Source of the DNA: Silene latifolia
Lineage: Eukaryota; Streptophyta; Magnoliopsida; Caryophyllales; Caryophyllaceae
DNA length: 64,000 nt
NCBI RefSeq assembly: GCF_048544455.1
Contig: NC_133537.1
Coordinates: 16,925,541-16,989,540 of the forward strand
Reading direction: 5' to 3'
Under the pieces are notes generated by a model, which was given only the letters and a program-made list of their open reading frames with translations, did no database searches and was not told where the DNA came from. Positions 39,242 through 52,390 of this stretch are shown in pieces. Positions within the stretch are counted from its first letter, which is position 1, and each line of letters starts with the position of its first letter. The position numbers and the translations under genes are program-made.

Positions 39242-39247
39242 TTTATT
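39242..39247 (-). terminator. Candidate polyadenylation signal of peroxidase 2
   Basis: AATAAA on the minus strand about 160 bp after the stop codon of peroxidase 2. Plant signals are loose, so this is only plausible. Confidence 0.4.
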
Positions 39248-39406
39248 GCAAATGAATAGATACGTACAACTTAATAAGATCACACAACATAAAATAAACA
39301 CACGCAAATTTCTAATTGAAGAAAGAAAACAACATAAAGATAACAATTCTTCAAAATAAAAAACAGAGAAAAAACAGAGGAGCAATGTTATTTGGAAACA
39401 ATCTTC

Positions 39407-40990
<1,584 letters not shown>

Positions 40991-41079
40991 TTTGGATGAA
41001 TAATAATATTTCTATGATAGATTTTGTATTTTTGTTTTGTGTTGTATTGTTTTGTGAATTGTTGAAATGAATTTGTTGG

Positions 41080-41087
41080 TATTTATA
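41080..41087 (-). promoter_or_regulatory. TATA box of peroxidase 2
   Basis: TATAAATA on the minus strand about 90 bp before the ATG at 40990. Confidence 0.7.
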
Positions 41088-41451
41088 GTGAAAAAATAGG
41101 GCAAAGTCAAAGAAAATGAAAGGTGTAAACAAGGGAGGTGGAGTTGGTCAACAAGAGACATACTCATGTTGCTCAAATTATTTGATGTTTAAAGAGTGAA
41201 TGTAATATAAAAGATAATAACCTTATTATAAACATATAATTTGTTAGCTAAAAAGTATGGGAATAGGGTTAAAAAAGCAAAATAATGACCAACTTTCTAG
41301 CTTTTGATTAAAACTAAATGATAAGATTAGAAGAGTATTATTATTTGACAAAGTTTAATTATGAGGTGCTTTTTAGTTTGTTAGTACAACTTGTGCTTAA
41401 AGGATTATTAAGGGAGGACTACAAGGTAAGTTGTAGCATGCATTCTTATCT
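41088..41451. other. Upstream region of peroxidase 2
   Basis: AT-rich presumed promoter up to the hAT-like insertion. No other motif recognised. Confidence 0.4.
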
Positions 41452-42093
41452 AAGGGCCGTCTTTGGGCCTGTGCGGCCCGTGCGGCTGCACAGGGCCCCA
41501 AAATTTTGGGCTTCGAAACCATAGTATGTCTAAGATAAATATATGTTGCACATAAGATAAACAATGAAAGGTGTTGGTGTTGGTGTTGTGGTATGAACTT
41601 TACCTTTTATTCACAAGGTCACAGGTTCAATACCTTGTAGCGACCTTTTTTCTAGTTTTTTTTTGGGCTCACATTCATATACCCATTTCTTTTATCGGTC
41701 AAATTTTCTTAAAAATTGAATATGATAAATGTAAAGTATTTTAATAAGCAAAAATTAAATATGATAATGTAAAATGTTTTAGTAAGTAAACATTTAAAAA
41801 GACCCAAAAAATTTGGGAAATCACCTTGAGTTTGGCTCACGAAATAAAATAATTTTGTGTTCTTACTTGTGTACAATTCAATTTATTATTTTGTTTAGTA
41901 TCTTAACTATATAACAAAATTTAGTATTAATAACATGTTGAAATTTTGAGTTAGGTCCTTTTAGTTATATTTAGGATTGCGTTGGTTGAAATTTGGATTA
42001 ATATAATTTTTTTAAAAAAAACACATTAATATATTACGGGGGGCCTCATTTTTTAATTTTGCACAGGGCCCCGAAACCACCAAGACGGCCCTG
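41452..42093. mobile_element. hAT-like element with GGGCCGTCTT ends
   Basis: About 642 bp. The left end AAGGGCCGTCTTTGGG and the complement of the right end CAGGGCCGTCTTGG form terminal inverted repeats. Both ends also share CACAGGGCCCC-type subterminal sequence. The flanks share CTTATCT (41445-41451 and 42094-42100), consistent with an 8-bp hAT duplication that has lost one base of identity. No transposase frame, so non-autonomous. Confidence 0.75.
41565..41665 (+). repeat. SINE-like insert inside the 41452-42093 element
   Basis: A GTGTTGGTGTTGTGGTATGA stretch followed by AGGTTCAATACC at about 41610-41640 resembles an A-box/B-box pair of a tRNA-derived SINE, and it ends in T-rich tracts. 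It is too short and diverged to assign a family. Confidence 0.35.
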
Positions 42094-44004
42094 CTTATCT
42101 TTACCATACATATTAGAGTTGATTCAAGGAAAATAATACAAGGTATAGTTTGAATTTGAGGAGTAACAATTCTCTCCATTTTCTTAACAGAAATAAAGGT
42201 TTATTATTTTTTAATTGTCCAGACGTAATCATGGATAAATCATGTGGTTGTAAATACATTCGAGTAGGGAAAGGTAAATGAATGAAAATGAGATATATAA
42301 TATAATATAATATAATATAATATAATATAATATAATATAATATAGATGTATTAGAAAAGAAACTAATTTAGACCCCGTGTAATAAATGCAATGCATATAG
42401 AGTTTTTTTTTTATTTTGAATAAATTATTTCTATAATAGTGGTACTTATTAATTGTTCATATTTATCGCCATTGTATTTTACTTTGAGGGGAAAAAGAGT
42501 TGAAACTAAAAGTTAATTAATGTGATAAAATGTATTCTACAGAAAATATTTTTATATCACAAAACTAATGATTTCAATTTATAAATTCTCTTTTTTTTTG
42601 CCACGGTTTACAGTTTTGTTTTATACATAATATCGCTCAAGTAATTATCAAATAATAGCATCAATAAAAAGATTTAACAAGTTATAGTTTTATATAAATT
42701 TTATTTATATTTTAATTAAAAATATTATAGTTTACATTTCAGTGAAAATAACAATTTAATGAAATAAATCATATTTATTAGTTTTTTATTTAGTGAATGC
42801 ACTTAATTTTAATTAACTTCCTTATTTAAGAAGATCTTTTTTAGAGTGAAAAATTGAGAGAATACCTATTCTTTTAGTAGATAGGGGATGGAAAGAAAGA
42901 AATGCAGATGATCCAAATTGAAATTTGAGCTACATGACTTCACATGAAAAATTCTGTTTTATTCTATTTGGATTCTACGTTCTATTTATTAATAATGTTG
43001 TTGTTTCTAATTTTTGATTGGCTAAGAAATACAATGACATTGTACACTGATGAATCTATCACACTATTTTGAAGATCATACTTTGACCTAAATTCATAGA
43101 TTGTTATTTGTTACTGAAAATCTGAAACCGTTTGTAACACTATAAGAGGAACCTCTATAAAGCTGATCTTCAACTAATATTCGAAACTTAATCTCCCTCT
43201 GTCTCAATGAATAGAGCTATTTTGTGAGGGGAAATAATGCAAGTGTAAACTATTAATTGGGACGAAGCGAGTATATCATTATCCAAATTTTAAAGTAACC
43301 TAGGTTTAAGTTATTTTATAGAGTAGGAGTAACTAATAAGAAATCATTGCCGCGGTAACCCCTTGAAATTGAAGAATTTTTAGTGGCCAAAACTAATCTT
43401 TAAAAATACGATAAATGGAAAATTCCTATTCCTAACATATGGAGAAGAGTAAGATGCTCGGCAATGGTGAACAACTAGTATTGATTAAGATATCTTCAAA
43501 AGTTGGTTTCATTTTTCCTAGAATTGCAAGGTTTATATATTTAACTAAAACAAAAGAAGGATAAAGTTGATTCATTAGCTGGACAACATGCGCGTATTGC
43601 ATTATTTAACATCTAAACATGATTATAATCCAAATAATAATAATGACAAAGTTATTCAAATAGTCAGCCTTTAACTATAATTGAATAACTTTCCTCAGAA
43701 AAACAAAAAAACAAACTATAATTGAACAACTTCACGCAAGAAACAAAGATTTGCCTGGAAAGTGTTGATTTTTGTTACTTTGGTGACAATGTGTTATACC
43801 AATAGGTTAAGTATTAAAAATATGAAGGGTAAATTATCATGTACCGTGTACGGAGTATACATAAGTGACTTGAACAAAGATTTGTGAGATGAAAAACTTA
43901 CGGGAAGTGAATCAGTTGACAATAGTGAGATAAGTCAAATAGAACAGAAAATCGAAATTTTTTCGAATTTTTCATTACTAAAAGGTCATTTAGTCATTTA
44001 CTAG

Positions 44005-44008
<4 letters not shown>
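42094..44008. other. Intergenic, no gene seen
   Basis: AT-rich spacer. Apart from the TATAA microsatellite and one TACGGAGTA word at 43849 I find no coding, RNA or element signal. Confidence 0.5.
42296..42344. repeat. (TATAA)n microsatellite
   Basis: Nearly ten perfect units of the pentanucleotide TATAA. Confidence 0.95.
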
Positions 44009-44047
<39 letters not shown>

Positions 44048-44515
44048 GCTGCTGTAAATAAAGATTTACCTAACTATGCATAGCCTTACATGCAAGACGA
44101 TGGGCATCATAATTAAAACACCTAGGGACATAACTAAAAGCTAAACAATGAAAGTAAGAAAAACAATCAGAAATCTCCTCTAAAATAGTCTTTATAATAA
44201 GGTGACGTCTCTCCATTCCTGCAAGCTGCAAAATCAAAGATAAGCAATCTGATGAAATCTCCAAATGACGCAAACCCCTTTCACAAGCCCATCGAAGCAC
44301 TAAGAGCACACCAAGACCTTCAGCTTGCAAAGCAGATTCCGCCATAATTTTCGTTTCCATGCTATGGAAAATGTAACCATTTTCAGACATAGCAATCCAC
44401 CCAACACTTGCCTTATCAAAACCCTTCCAACCCGCATCCACCAACACTCGCACATAACGACAATCACCAATCCGCCCCACAGCAGATTGAAGACGCTGAG
44501 AAAGTAAAATTTTGG
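44009..44515 (-). mobile_element. 5'-truncated LINE (L1-type) with RNase H domain
   Basis: Minus-strand 3' end of a plant L1-type LINE. A 38-base T run at 44009-44046 is its poly(A) tail. Upstream is an open frame ending AMHS near 44070. The readable 137 residues form a complete RVT_3-type RNase H: VLVDAGW (Asp), MAESALQAEGLG (Glu), ISSDCLSLI (Asp) and CFNYDAHRLA (Asp). All four catalytic positions are present. The reverse transcriptase and earlier parts are absent, as expected for target-primed truncation. No target duplication found. The long uninterrupted tail suggests a fairly recent insertion. Confidence 0.8.
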
Positions 44516-44520
44516 AAAAA

Positions 44521-44898
44521 TTGTAGATTACTCCCTTATAAATTTTTCTTTATGAAACTTTTTACTATAACTTTTAGAACTTTTTTACAAATTACTAAAA
44601 GTAACTGAGTTTCTTTCTATTGTGACGTAACAGTTATTCAATGTAGTTTTCGACGCAATTTTTATCTTAGGTCATTCGGAAATAGTCTTTTTGTGTTGGT
44701 AACACAAAGGTAAGACTGCGTACATCCAGCCTCCACCCCACAATTTTGGGGAGTCATTGAGGCATTGAGGTAATGTTGTACTACTACAGCCTAAACAACT
44801 AATCCCCAAAAACTGATACCATAATGTGTTTTTGAAGCAAAAAAAAATGTAAGGTACTGAGTTTTAAAAACGCGATTTCATAAGGGAGTAATCAACAA
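44521..44898. mobile_element. Small TIR element with TTGTAGATTACTCCCTTAT ends
   Basis: A 378-bp element. The left end TTGTAGATTACTCCCTTAT is mirrored by ATAAGGGAGTAATCAACAA at 44880-44898, 18 of 19 positions. AATT borders both ends and might be a short duplication. The interior includes GGTAAGACTGCGTACATCC (about 44710-44730), a motif like the 3' part of Au-type plant SINEs. Confidence 0.65.
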
Positions 44899-45304
44899 TT
44901 ACAAACAAAAAATAAAAAAAAAAAAGCATTTGGTATTGTGATCCACCAGGAGACAGCAGATGGACACAAAGTGAGATTGATGGTAGCAAAACTTGCGAAA
45001 TTTGAACTAATTTGTGTTTAAACTAATTTAGTTGGCAAATTATGAATTTGTACTCTTAGACGATTTTCCAAATATAGTGATTTCTTCAAGATGGAGCAGT
45101 TACACTAATCAGTAGTAGTGACTGCTGATGATTCAACTTTTTCATGTGCAATTATCTAGACCTATGGTTGATTGTCGGCTTCATTATTTATTAGACAACT
45201 CATTTTGTGTAATTTTAGAGACTATTAAAGAGCAAAACAGCTGAATAATAGTGTACATTAATCTATCAATTCCAATGAATTACGGAGTATTATTACTATC
45301 GAAA

Positions 45305-45420
45305 GTGTCTTAGCCTATTGGCTAAGAATGAGGTATAACGAATTATAGGTCTCAGGTTCAAATCCCATACTCATACTACATAAATTACGATTTACAAGAG
45401 ACATGTCAATCGCAACCTAG
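45305..45420 (+). repeat. tRNA-derived SINE fragment
   Basis: TTAGCCTATTGGCTAAGAATGAGG (A-box region) and CAGGTTCAAATCCCATAC (B box) are spaced about 30 bp apart, as in tRNA-derived SINEs. It cannot fold as a complete tRNA, so it is not called a tRNA gene. Confidence 0.5.
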
Positions 45421-45891
45421 GTAGCACCAAAACGGACACGGGACACGTTATTTAAATTTAATAAAATATATATTTTATAATTATAAACGTTGAATTTTAT
45501 TTTTATAAAATTATTTGATATTAAATTTAAATAAGTGAAGATAAAATTTGCCCTTGATTATAACTTATTTTCATTTACCATCCAAACGCATCTTCTAATC
45601 AATCTCTTTCGAGAGCTCATTTCTCGTTTAAAGAACATCATTCACCCCAAATGTTGTCCAAATGTTATGGACACGCGTCGGACACGACCCAAATCCCATG
45701 GACACGCGTCGGACATGTGCCCGAATAAATGTAGAAAGTTAGACACGGCTTTATAGGTGCCTGACACGTTTCGGCGTGTGTCCGAGAAGTGTCAGTATCG
45801 GACACGGGACGACTGATTAGGAGAACTGTCCGTACTACCTAAATCGCAACTAGAGTGTCTCGTTTAAAAACACCATGCAAAATGGCGTATT
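45421..45891. repeat. Diverged repeat with GGACACGGGAC motifs
   Basis: ACGGACACGGGACACG at about 45430 and ATCGGACACGGGAC near 45800 bound a segment with two copies of GGACACGCGTCGGACA-like sequence (about 45668 and 45700). It looks like an old, small dispersed repeat. Class not determined. Confidence 0.35.
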
Positions 45892-46094
45892 TATAGGAAT
45901 ATATGATTATTTCATTAGATATTGTACTTAATATATTATGGTAATGTATATTCTAGTTACCTAAATTATAGGATTTGGTTATAGGAAATCTAGGGTTATG
46001 TATGTATATAACCTATCCATGTATCGATTGTTTCATCCATTCAATATACATACAAAATATTCCTCCCCAAAACCCTCTGGTGTCTCGTTCCATA
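45892..46094 (+). repeat. Element E 5' LTR
   Basis: 203 bp, identical by eye to 50538-50740. It is followed directly by the TGGTACCAGAG primer site at 46095. Confidence 0.95.
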
Positions 46095-46164
46095 TGGTAC
46101 CAGAGACCTTACGATCCTGATTACCATCATCGTTTCTTCATCATCGTTTCTTTTCTTATAATTA

Positions 46165-47160
46165 ACAATGACAAACGGAGCTAAGACAAGTGGAACGAAA
46201 ACAATCGAATCGATTCCACCAACATCCCCACTATATCTTCATCCATCAGAAAGCCCGACTTTGTTGTTGTCTCAAATAAAATTTGATGGAGAAAATTACG
46301 ATCTTTAGGCTGATGCGGTTCGCAATGGACTTGACGCCAAGAATAAGATGGCTTTTGTCGAAGGTACCATTAAGCAACCACCAAAAGCCGAGACTAATGG
46401 TGAAGAAAGTCTCGAAAGTGTGGCATGGCGCCAATGCAACGCCATGGTTAAAGCCTGGTTACGGAACGTAATTGATGTGAAGCTTCACCCGAGCATTGCC
46501 TTTTTGGGTACCGTACCAGAAATTTGGAAAGAATTGAAGGATCGCTTCGCAACCGGGAACGCACCGCGTGTGCATCAATTGAAGAGTGAACTTAGCGACT
46601 GTAAACAAACGAAGGATCAGTCAGTCGTTGAGTATTACACCCAACTCAAAGCTTTATGGGACGAATTAGCCACATACAGTCGGATTCCCCAGTGCACATG
46701 CGGAGTCGCTTTGCGCTATACTCAAAGAGCGCGAGGAAGAAAAGGTCCACCAATTCCTCATGGGCCTCGACTCAAATCTTTACGGTAATATTCGTTCTAA
46801 TTTATTAATGGAGGATGACATTACTTCGTTAAGCCGTGCATACTCCTTAATATGCGTGAAAAAAGACATCGAACTATCACAAAATCAAAGGTTATGGAGA
46901 TAGGCGAAGCAGCCATGGCAGCGAGAACCACGATTATTGGAAACCGTGTCAATGGACATGTTGGAAACAGGGAGAAAACTGAAGAAGAGCCGACTCCGCC
47001 CCACTGCAATTATTGCAATAAGGATTGGCATATTGAAGAAAATTGTTTCGAGAAACATGGCTATCCTACTCGTGGAAGAGGTCGTGGAAGACGCGGAGGC
47101 AGAGGCCGCGGAGGCCGTGGCAGAGGAAACGATTATCAAGTCGCCAACTCCACCACGCAC
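46165..47160 (+). other. Element E gag region (fossil)
   Basis: Copia gag with the LHPSESP entry motif, a central WYTQLKALWDELATY-type helix segment (reads VEYYTQLKALWDELATY) and a CCHC-type knuckle CNYCNKDWHIEENCF at about 47005-47050. A Gly/Arg-rich tail follows. Confidence 0.88.
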
Positions 47161-47279
47161 GCAGAACAAGGAGAATCAAGTAAACAAACGGTACAGAATT
47201 TGACAAGTGACGAGGTAGTAGCCTTACGAGGTCTCTTGAGCACTAAAGGTGATAATAATCAGAAATTGAAAGGTACGAC

Positions 47280-50200
47280 TAATACTCATATTGTTGAATG
47301 GTTACTCGATAGCGGTGCTTCACACCATATGACAGGAAAAAGAGAACTACTCGATAATGTATGGGTAGGCGGTCGATCAACTGTCGGGTTACCCAATGGC
47401 TCACACATCGTTGCTCAAGAACACGGGACAATCAATGTCGGAGCGAATTTTGTTTTAAAAGATGTTTTATACGTTCCGAGTCTCACTTGCAATTTAATAT
47501 CCGTTCAGCAGTTGTTAGAGGAAAATAATTGTATTGTGACTTTTTTTCCTGACTATTGTGTTATACAGGACCTGTCTACGAGGACTCAGATTGGACGGGG
47601 TGAGCATAAAGATGGGGTTTATGTTATGAAGATTGGTCGAGAGGAGATTGCGGCTAAGGTGACGACTAGCAGTAAAGTCCGTCTGTGGCATAGACGACTT
47701 GACCATCCTTCAAGTAGTGTTTTACCTTCTTTTTCTCCTTTAGTCGGTTTTGATTTAATTTGGAACACTCGTGATATTTGCAATTCCTGTTGTCGTGCAA
47801 AACAGACGAGATCAGTTTTTAAGCTTAATAATAAAATTAGCAGTGATTTATTTGGTTTAATTCATTGCGACATCTGGGGACCGTATAAAACGAGTAGTCT
47901 ATCTGGTGCTCATTATTTTCTCACTATTGTTGACGATCGTAGTAGGGGAGTATGGGTACATCTAATGAGAGACAAAGGAGAAGTAGATCATTTAATGAAC
48001 AATTTTTTCAATATGACTAAAACACAATTTGGGAAACAAGTTAAAATTGTGCAAAGTGACAATGGCACCGAGTTTCTTTCGGGATCATTAAAGGAATATT
48101 ATAATGAGAACGGAATGCTTTTTCGAACTAGCCAAGTCGACACCCCACAACAAAATGGTAGGGTTGAAAGGAAGCATCGACACATTCTAGAAAAGGCAAG
48201 GGCCCTTCTTTTCCAGGCCAACCTACCTAAATATTTTTGGGGCGAGTGTGTTATGACTGCTGCTTTTTTTATTAATCGAACTCCCACTAAATTTCTAAAC
48301 AATCGAACCCCATATGAAGTTTTGTATGGAGAAAAACCCGTGTTAGATAATCTACGTGTCTTCGGTTGTCTTGCTTATGCTCACAATAAAGATAAACCGA
48401 AAGACAAATTCAATGAGCGGGGCAAGCGTTGTATTTTCGTTGGATATCCATATAGTAAAAAAGGGTGGAAATTATATGATTTAAAGAAGCGAACTATCTT
48501 CGAGTCACGAGATGTGTGTTTCTACGAACACGTTTTCCCATTTCATGAAGGCAATTCCGCTGTGCAAGATACAAATGTGACTCAAGCACCTGTTATTGAC
48601 GATATGGGTATTGTTGATACACAATTAGACACTTCATCCACCATTGACCATCAAACGATTATACACGTTGATGATGATAATGACGGTGAGACTAATGGGG
48701 AAAGGGGGAGCACGGCAGATGACGTGACAGAACAAGAGCAGCAGCATGACAATGTCGACAATCAGGAGGTTGTTCAGGAAGAAAGGCCGAGTGGTAGAGG
48801 TGCTCGGGAAAAATTTGATCCTTATTGGAAGAAAGACTACTTGTGCAAGTCGACAAGAATTGTTACACCCATCGAACATGCTCACTCGTCTCAATCAAAT
48901 TCCTCAAAGACAGGTACGCGTTATCCGATAGCTAATTATGTCACATACAATTGTTTTTCATCTACACACAGGCATTTTCTAGCAGCCATTGATGCAATAA
49001 GAGAGCCTCGTACTTATGCGGAAGCAGCAAAGTCCCACGAATGGAGAATTGCCATGTCCAAAGAAATTGAAGCACTCGAAACAAATGGGACATGGAAAGT
49101 CGTGACACTACCTCCAGGCAAGCGACCCATTGGTTGTAAATGGGTTTATAAAGTAAAGTTCAAAGCTGATGGAACAATTGAACGATACAAGGCGAGGCTA
49201 GTAGCGCAAGGCTTTACTCAAATCGAAGGCATAGACTATCATGAAACTTTCGCTCCGGTGGCAAAGATGGCAAGTGTGCAGTGTCTATTAGCAGTGGCTG
49301 TAATCAAAGGATGGACAATAGCACAATTAGATATAAATAATGCCTTCCTTCACGGAGAACTCGATGAAGACGTTTATATGCGATTGCCCCCGGGATTTCA
49401 GGCGAGAGGCGTTAATCAAGTGTGCAAGCTTCAAAAATCGTTATATGGTTTGAAGCAAGCTTCCCGAAATTGGTTCGCAAAACTAACCAACTACATGAAA
49501 AGGTATGGTTTTGAACAATCTTTAGCGGACTATTCATTATTCACATATCATAAAGACGATATTTTCCTTGGAGTTTTGGTGTATGTTGACGACATGATTG
49601 TCGTCAGCAATAATGATGAAGCTTCCACACGGTTTAAAGCCTTTCTTGATAAAAGTTTCGGGATTAAAGACCTTGGCCGACTCAAATATTTTCTTGGAAT
49701 TGAAGTGGCCACCGGGCCGAAGGGCTTGTTTCTGTGCCAAAGAAAGTATGCTCTTGAGATTGTCAAAGATGCAAAAATGGAGGGGTGCAAACCGGTTTCT
49801 AATCCTCTTCAGACAAATCACCGTTTAGCCCTTGCAGACGGTCCTGCACTTACAGACCCGATGTCGTATAGAAGGCTTGTTGGCCGACTAATTTATTTGA
49901 CCATTACTCGCCCTGACCTTGTCTATGCAGTCCATGTATTGTCTCAGCATGTTCATCAACCAAGAAAGGAGCACATGGAAGCCGCATTGAGGGTGGTGCG
50001 TTTTATTAAGGGTAGTGCAGGACACGGCATTACATTGCATCGTCATTCTCAGCTACATTTGCGGGGGTATTCGGATGCAGATTGGGGAAGTGATCCTTGG
50101 ATGCGACGGTCAGTAACGGGTTATTTTGTTTCCTTGGGTGATTCGCCGGTATCATGGAAAGCTAAAAGACAGGCTATTGTTTCTAAGTCATCCGCCGAAT

Positions 50201-50530
50201 CCGAATATGGCAGCAGCTACAAGTGAGCTCATTTGGCTCAAAGCATTTCTCGCTTCTTTAAAAATCGAGCATACTAAGCCTATGAAGTTGTACTGTGATA
50301 ACCAAGCGGCTATGCACATTGCTAACAATCCCGTATTCCATGACCGTACGAAGCATATAGAAATTGATTGCCATTTCATTCGTCACCATTTGGTCAATAA
50401 GACAATTTCGACTTCATATGTGCGAAGTAAAGACCAAATTGCAGATATGTTTACTAAAGCATTGGGTGGTGAATTGTTTGCGCATCTACGTTCCAAGTTG
50501 GGCATCGGCATTCCCGAAGCTCCAACTTGA
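47280..50530 (+). other. Element E pol: protease, integrase, reverse transcriptase, RNase H
   Basis: Protease WLLDSGASHHMTG (about 47300). Integrase HRRLDHPS, CNSCCRAKQTRS, HCDIWGPY, VQSDNGTEF and DTPQQNGRVERKHR (about 47690-48170). Reverse transcriptase WVYKVKFKADG, AQLDINNAFLHGELDE and VLVYVDDMIVVS (about 49140-49600). RNase H YSDADWGSD, KSSAESEY and DQIADMFTKALGG (about 50070-50470). Canonical copia order and spacing. Confidence 0.95.
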
Positions 50531-50537
50531 GGGGGAG

Positions 50538-50740
50538 TATAGGAATATATGATTATTTCATTAGATATTGTACTTAATATATTATGGTAATGTATATTCT
50601 AGTTACCTAAATTATAGGATTTGGTTATAGGAAATCTAGGGTTATGTATGTATATAACCTATCCATGTATCGATTGTTTCATCCATTCAATATACATACA
50701 AAATATTCCTCCCCAAAACCCTCTGGTGTCTCGTTCCATA
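50538..50740 (+). repeat. Element E 3' LTR
   Basis: 203 bp, preceded by the purine tract GAGGGGGAG. Confidence 0.95.
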
Positions 50741-50745
50741 GTATT

Positions 50746-52190
50746 TGATCAAAACAGCATTCTAAGTTAAATTTGAAAATGGATTCTCCTTTCCATTTCC
50801 TCTCTTAAACTCATTTAATAATATTTTTCCCATCAAACCTCATTATCCCTTTATTTTTACCCATAAATTTTGAGCCGTTCGATTATTCCAGAATACGATC
50901 TGGACCATCGAAAAGAAATGGCCTCTCCATTTCTTTTTAGGAAATGGAGAGAAACTCTCGTTAAATTTCCCCAACACAATTTTACTTGCAGGATTATAAA
51001 CACTTGTTATTTTTTTCTTTTCCTGTCCATCAATTCTTTACTTTTTCCTTATTTAGACATTTCATCTATTTTTTCTTCACATTTCTGTTTTAAGTAGTTG
51101 CAAGTTACTTTTTCTCCTCAAATTCAAGTTGTTTTTTTCTGCTTTTTTACTATTTCAATTATCTTTATCTCTATTTCTTAATCTTTAAAAGTAAACGTAA
51201 AGAATTGATCGAGAAAAGCGTCACCCATGTCAATGACCAATTCTTGGAATCTTGGTGTATCGGAATGTGATAGGAAAAATAAATGGGGTCACGATAAATT
51301 CCTGCTCCTCACCTTGCTTGGGTTGTCGTATACTCCTAATATTCATTGACCTAAGTAGTCACTAATTAATCTTATTTCTCACCCTTTAATTTGTATTAAA
51401 TCCCTCTCTTAAGTAGTGCTGAAAAAGTATGTTTAAAAAAAGATTATATTGTGACGAGAATGAGACGCTTTAAGGTATGAATAGTCGTGTTCCTAGTGTC
51501 TTAATCATTTTTAACCAAATGATTTTTCTCCTACCTACAATAAAAGGCATGTTGTAGCTGTAAAATTTACAAGCTTGTGCAAAATGTGTCATATTTGTGA
51601 TGTAATTTATGTTGAGCTTCAAAGTCAAGAGTTAGCTTCCAAGTCGGGCAAAGGCTACCAAATTCAAGTACAATAATGCTCCTACTAAACAGTCCAAAAC
51701 TCCAAAAGAAGATGTGAAAGTCGATGCGACAAAGAATCCGCATTCCTGAAATGTGACAAAGGATCCGCATAACCACCACAAGATTATTTTTTTCGGTGCA
51801 TCATCATTATGCAACGAAAAAAAATTCATAACATAACATAAATTCAAATGGGTCCTAAATGAAAAATGCAGACAAAATTCATAATTGAACCAAAAGCATG
51901 AAGTATCAGTTAATTGGTTAGCATTGCCAAATTTGTGCACAGGATATGAAGAATGAATGAAACAACAGGGATAAACCCATTTCATAAGATCGACAAACAA
52001 ACAAAGCATTAATCGGGGTACACACGACTATTCTTTTTCAATGTCATCAGCTTTAGTCTGAATTTCGAGTTTGCTATATGAAGTATCGCTTGAGCTACTC
52101 TGCCTTTTGTTTTTCCGTTTTTGGTTCCTTTGTATTAAACAGATGATTTTCATACCTGGGTTTAAGATCAATTGATCATTATCAACATTC
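50746..52190. other. Intergenic, no gene seen
   Basis: AT-rich DNA right of element E. The only structure noticed is a perfect 11-bp hairpin CTCTCCATTTC / GAAATGGAGAG at 50923-50951. No sustained coding frame. Confidence 0.5.
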
Positions 52191-52194
52191 AGCT

Positions 52195-52390
52195 TATTCT
52201 CTGTTTATAAGGGCTTCAGTAGCTATATTAGTACCTCTAGGTTCAAATGGAACCGTATCGAACCTGACTTCGTTTCCCAGCTCCCTGAGAAACAGGTTGA
52301 CTGCTCCAAGAAGCTTGACTTGCTGTGGGGTTGTTGCTCTCATCTAGTCTTTGGTAAACCCTCGATCCTCCGGACACCTATCATCAGAAA
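52195..52390 (-). other. Exon-like open stretch, unrecognised
   Basis: On the minus strand an AG acceptor-like site near 52386 opens a frame reading GGSRVYQRLDESNNPTASQA and onward. A second frame starting at an ATG near 52344 reads MRATTPQQVKLLGAVNLFLR and onward. Codon content is unusually non-AT-rich for the neighbourhood, which suggests a true exon or an exon relic. I do not recognise the protein. It lies downstream of, and on the same strand as, the ABC-transporter pseudogene, but no link is shown. Confidence 0.3.

Larger units (their letters stand above)
45892..50740 (+). mobile_element. Element E: very young Ty1/copia retrotransposon
   Basis: A 4849-bp element with short LTRs of 203 bp that appear identical by eye. 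They run TATAGGAATATATG to TCGTTCCATA and are flanked by a perfect duplication GTATT (45887-45891 and 50741-50745). A TGGTACCAGAG primer site directly follows the left LTR and a GAGGGGGAG purine tract precedes the right one. Gag (PLYLHPSESP), CCHC knuckle, protease, integrase, reverse transcriptase and RNase H lie in copia order. Identical LTRs mean insertion in the very recent past. It is almost whole, with only about three breaks. Confidence 0.95.

Noticed and set aside
45305-45420. tRNA gene
   Set aside because: A- and B-box-like motifs are present, but no cloverleaf with acceptor stem can be formed; better explained as a SINE fragment.
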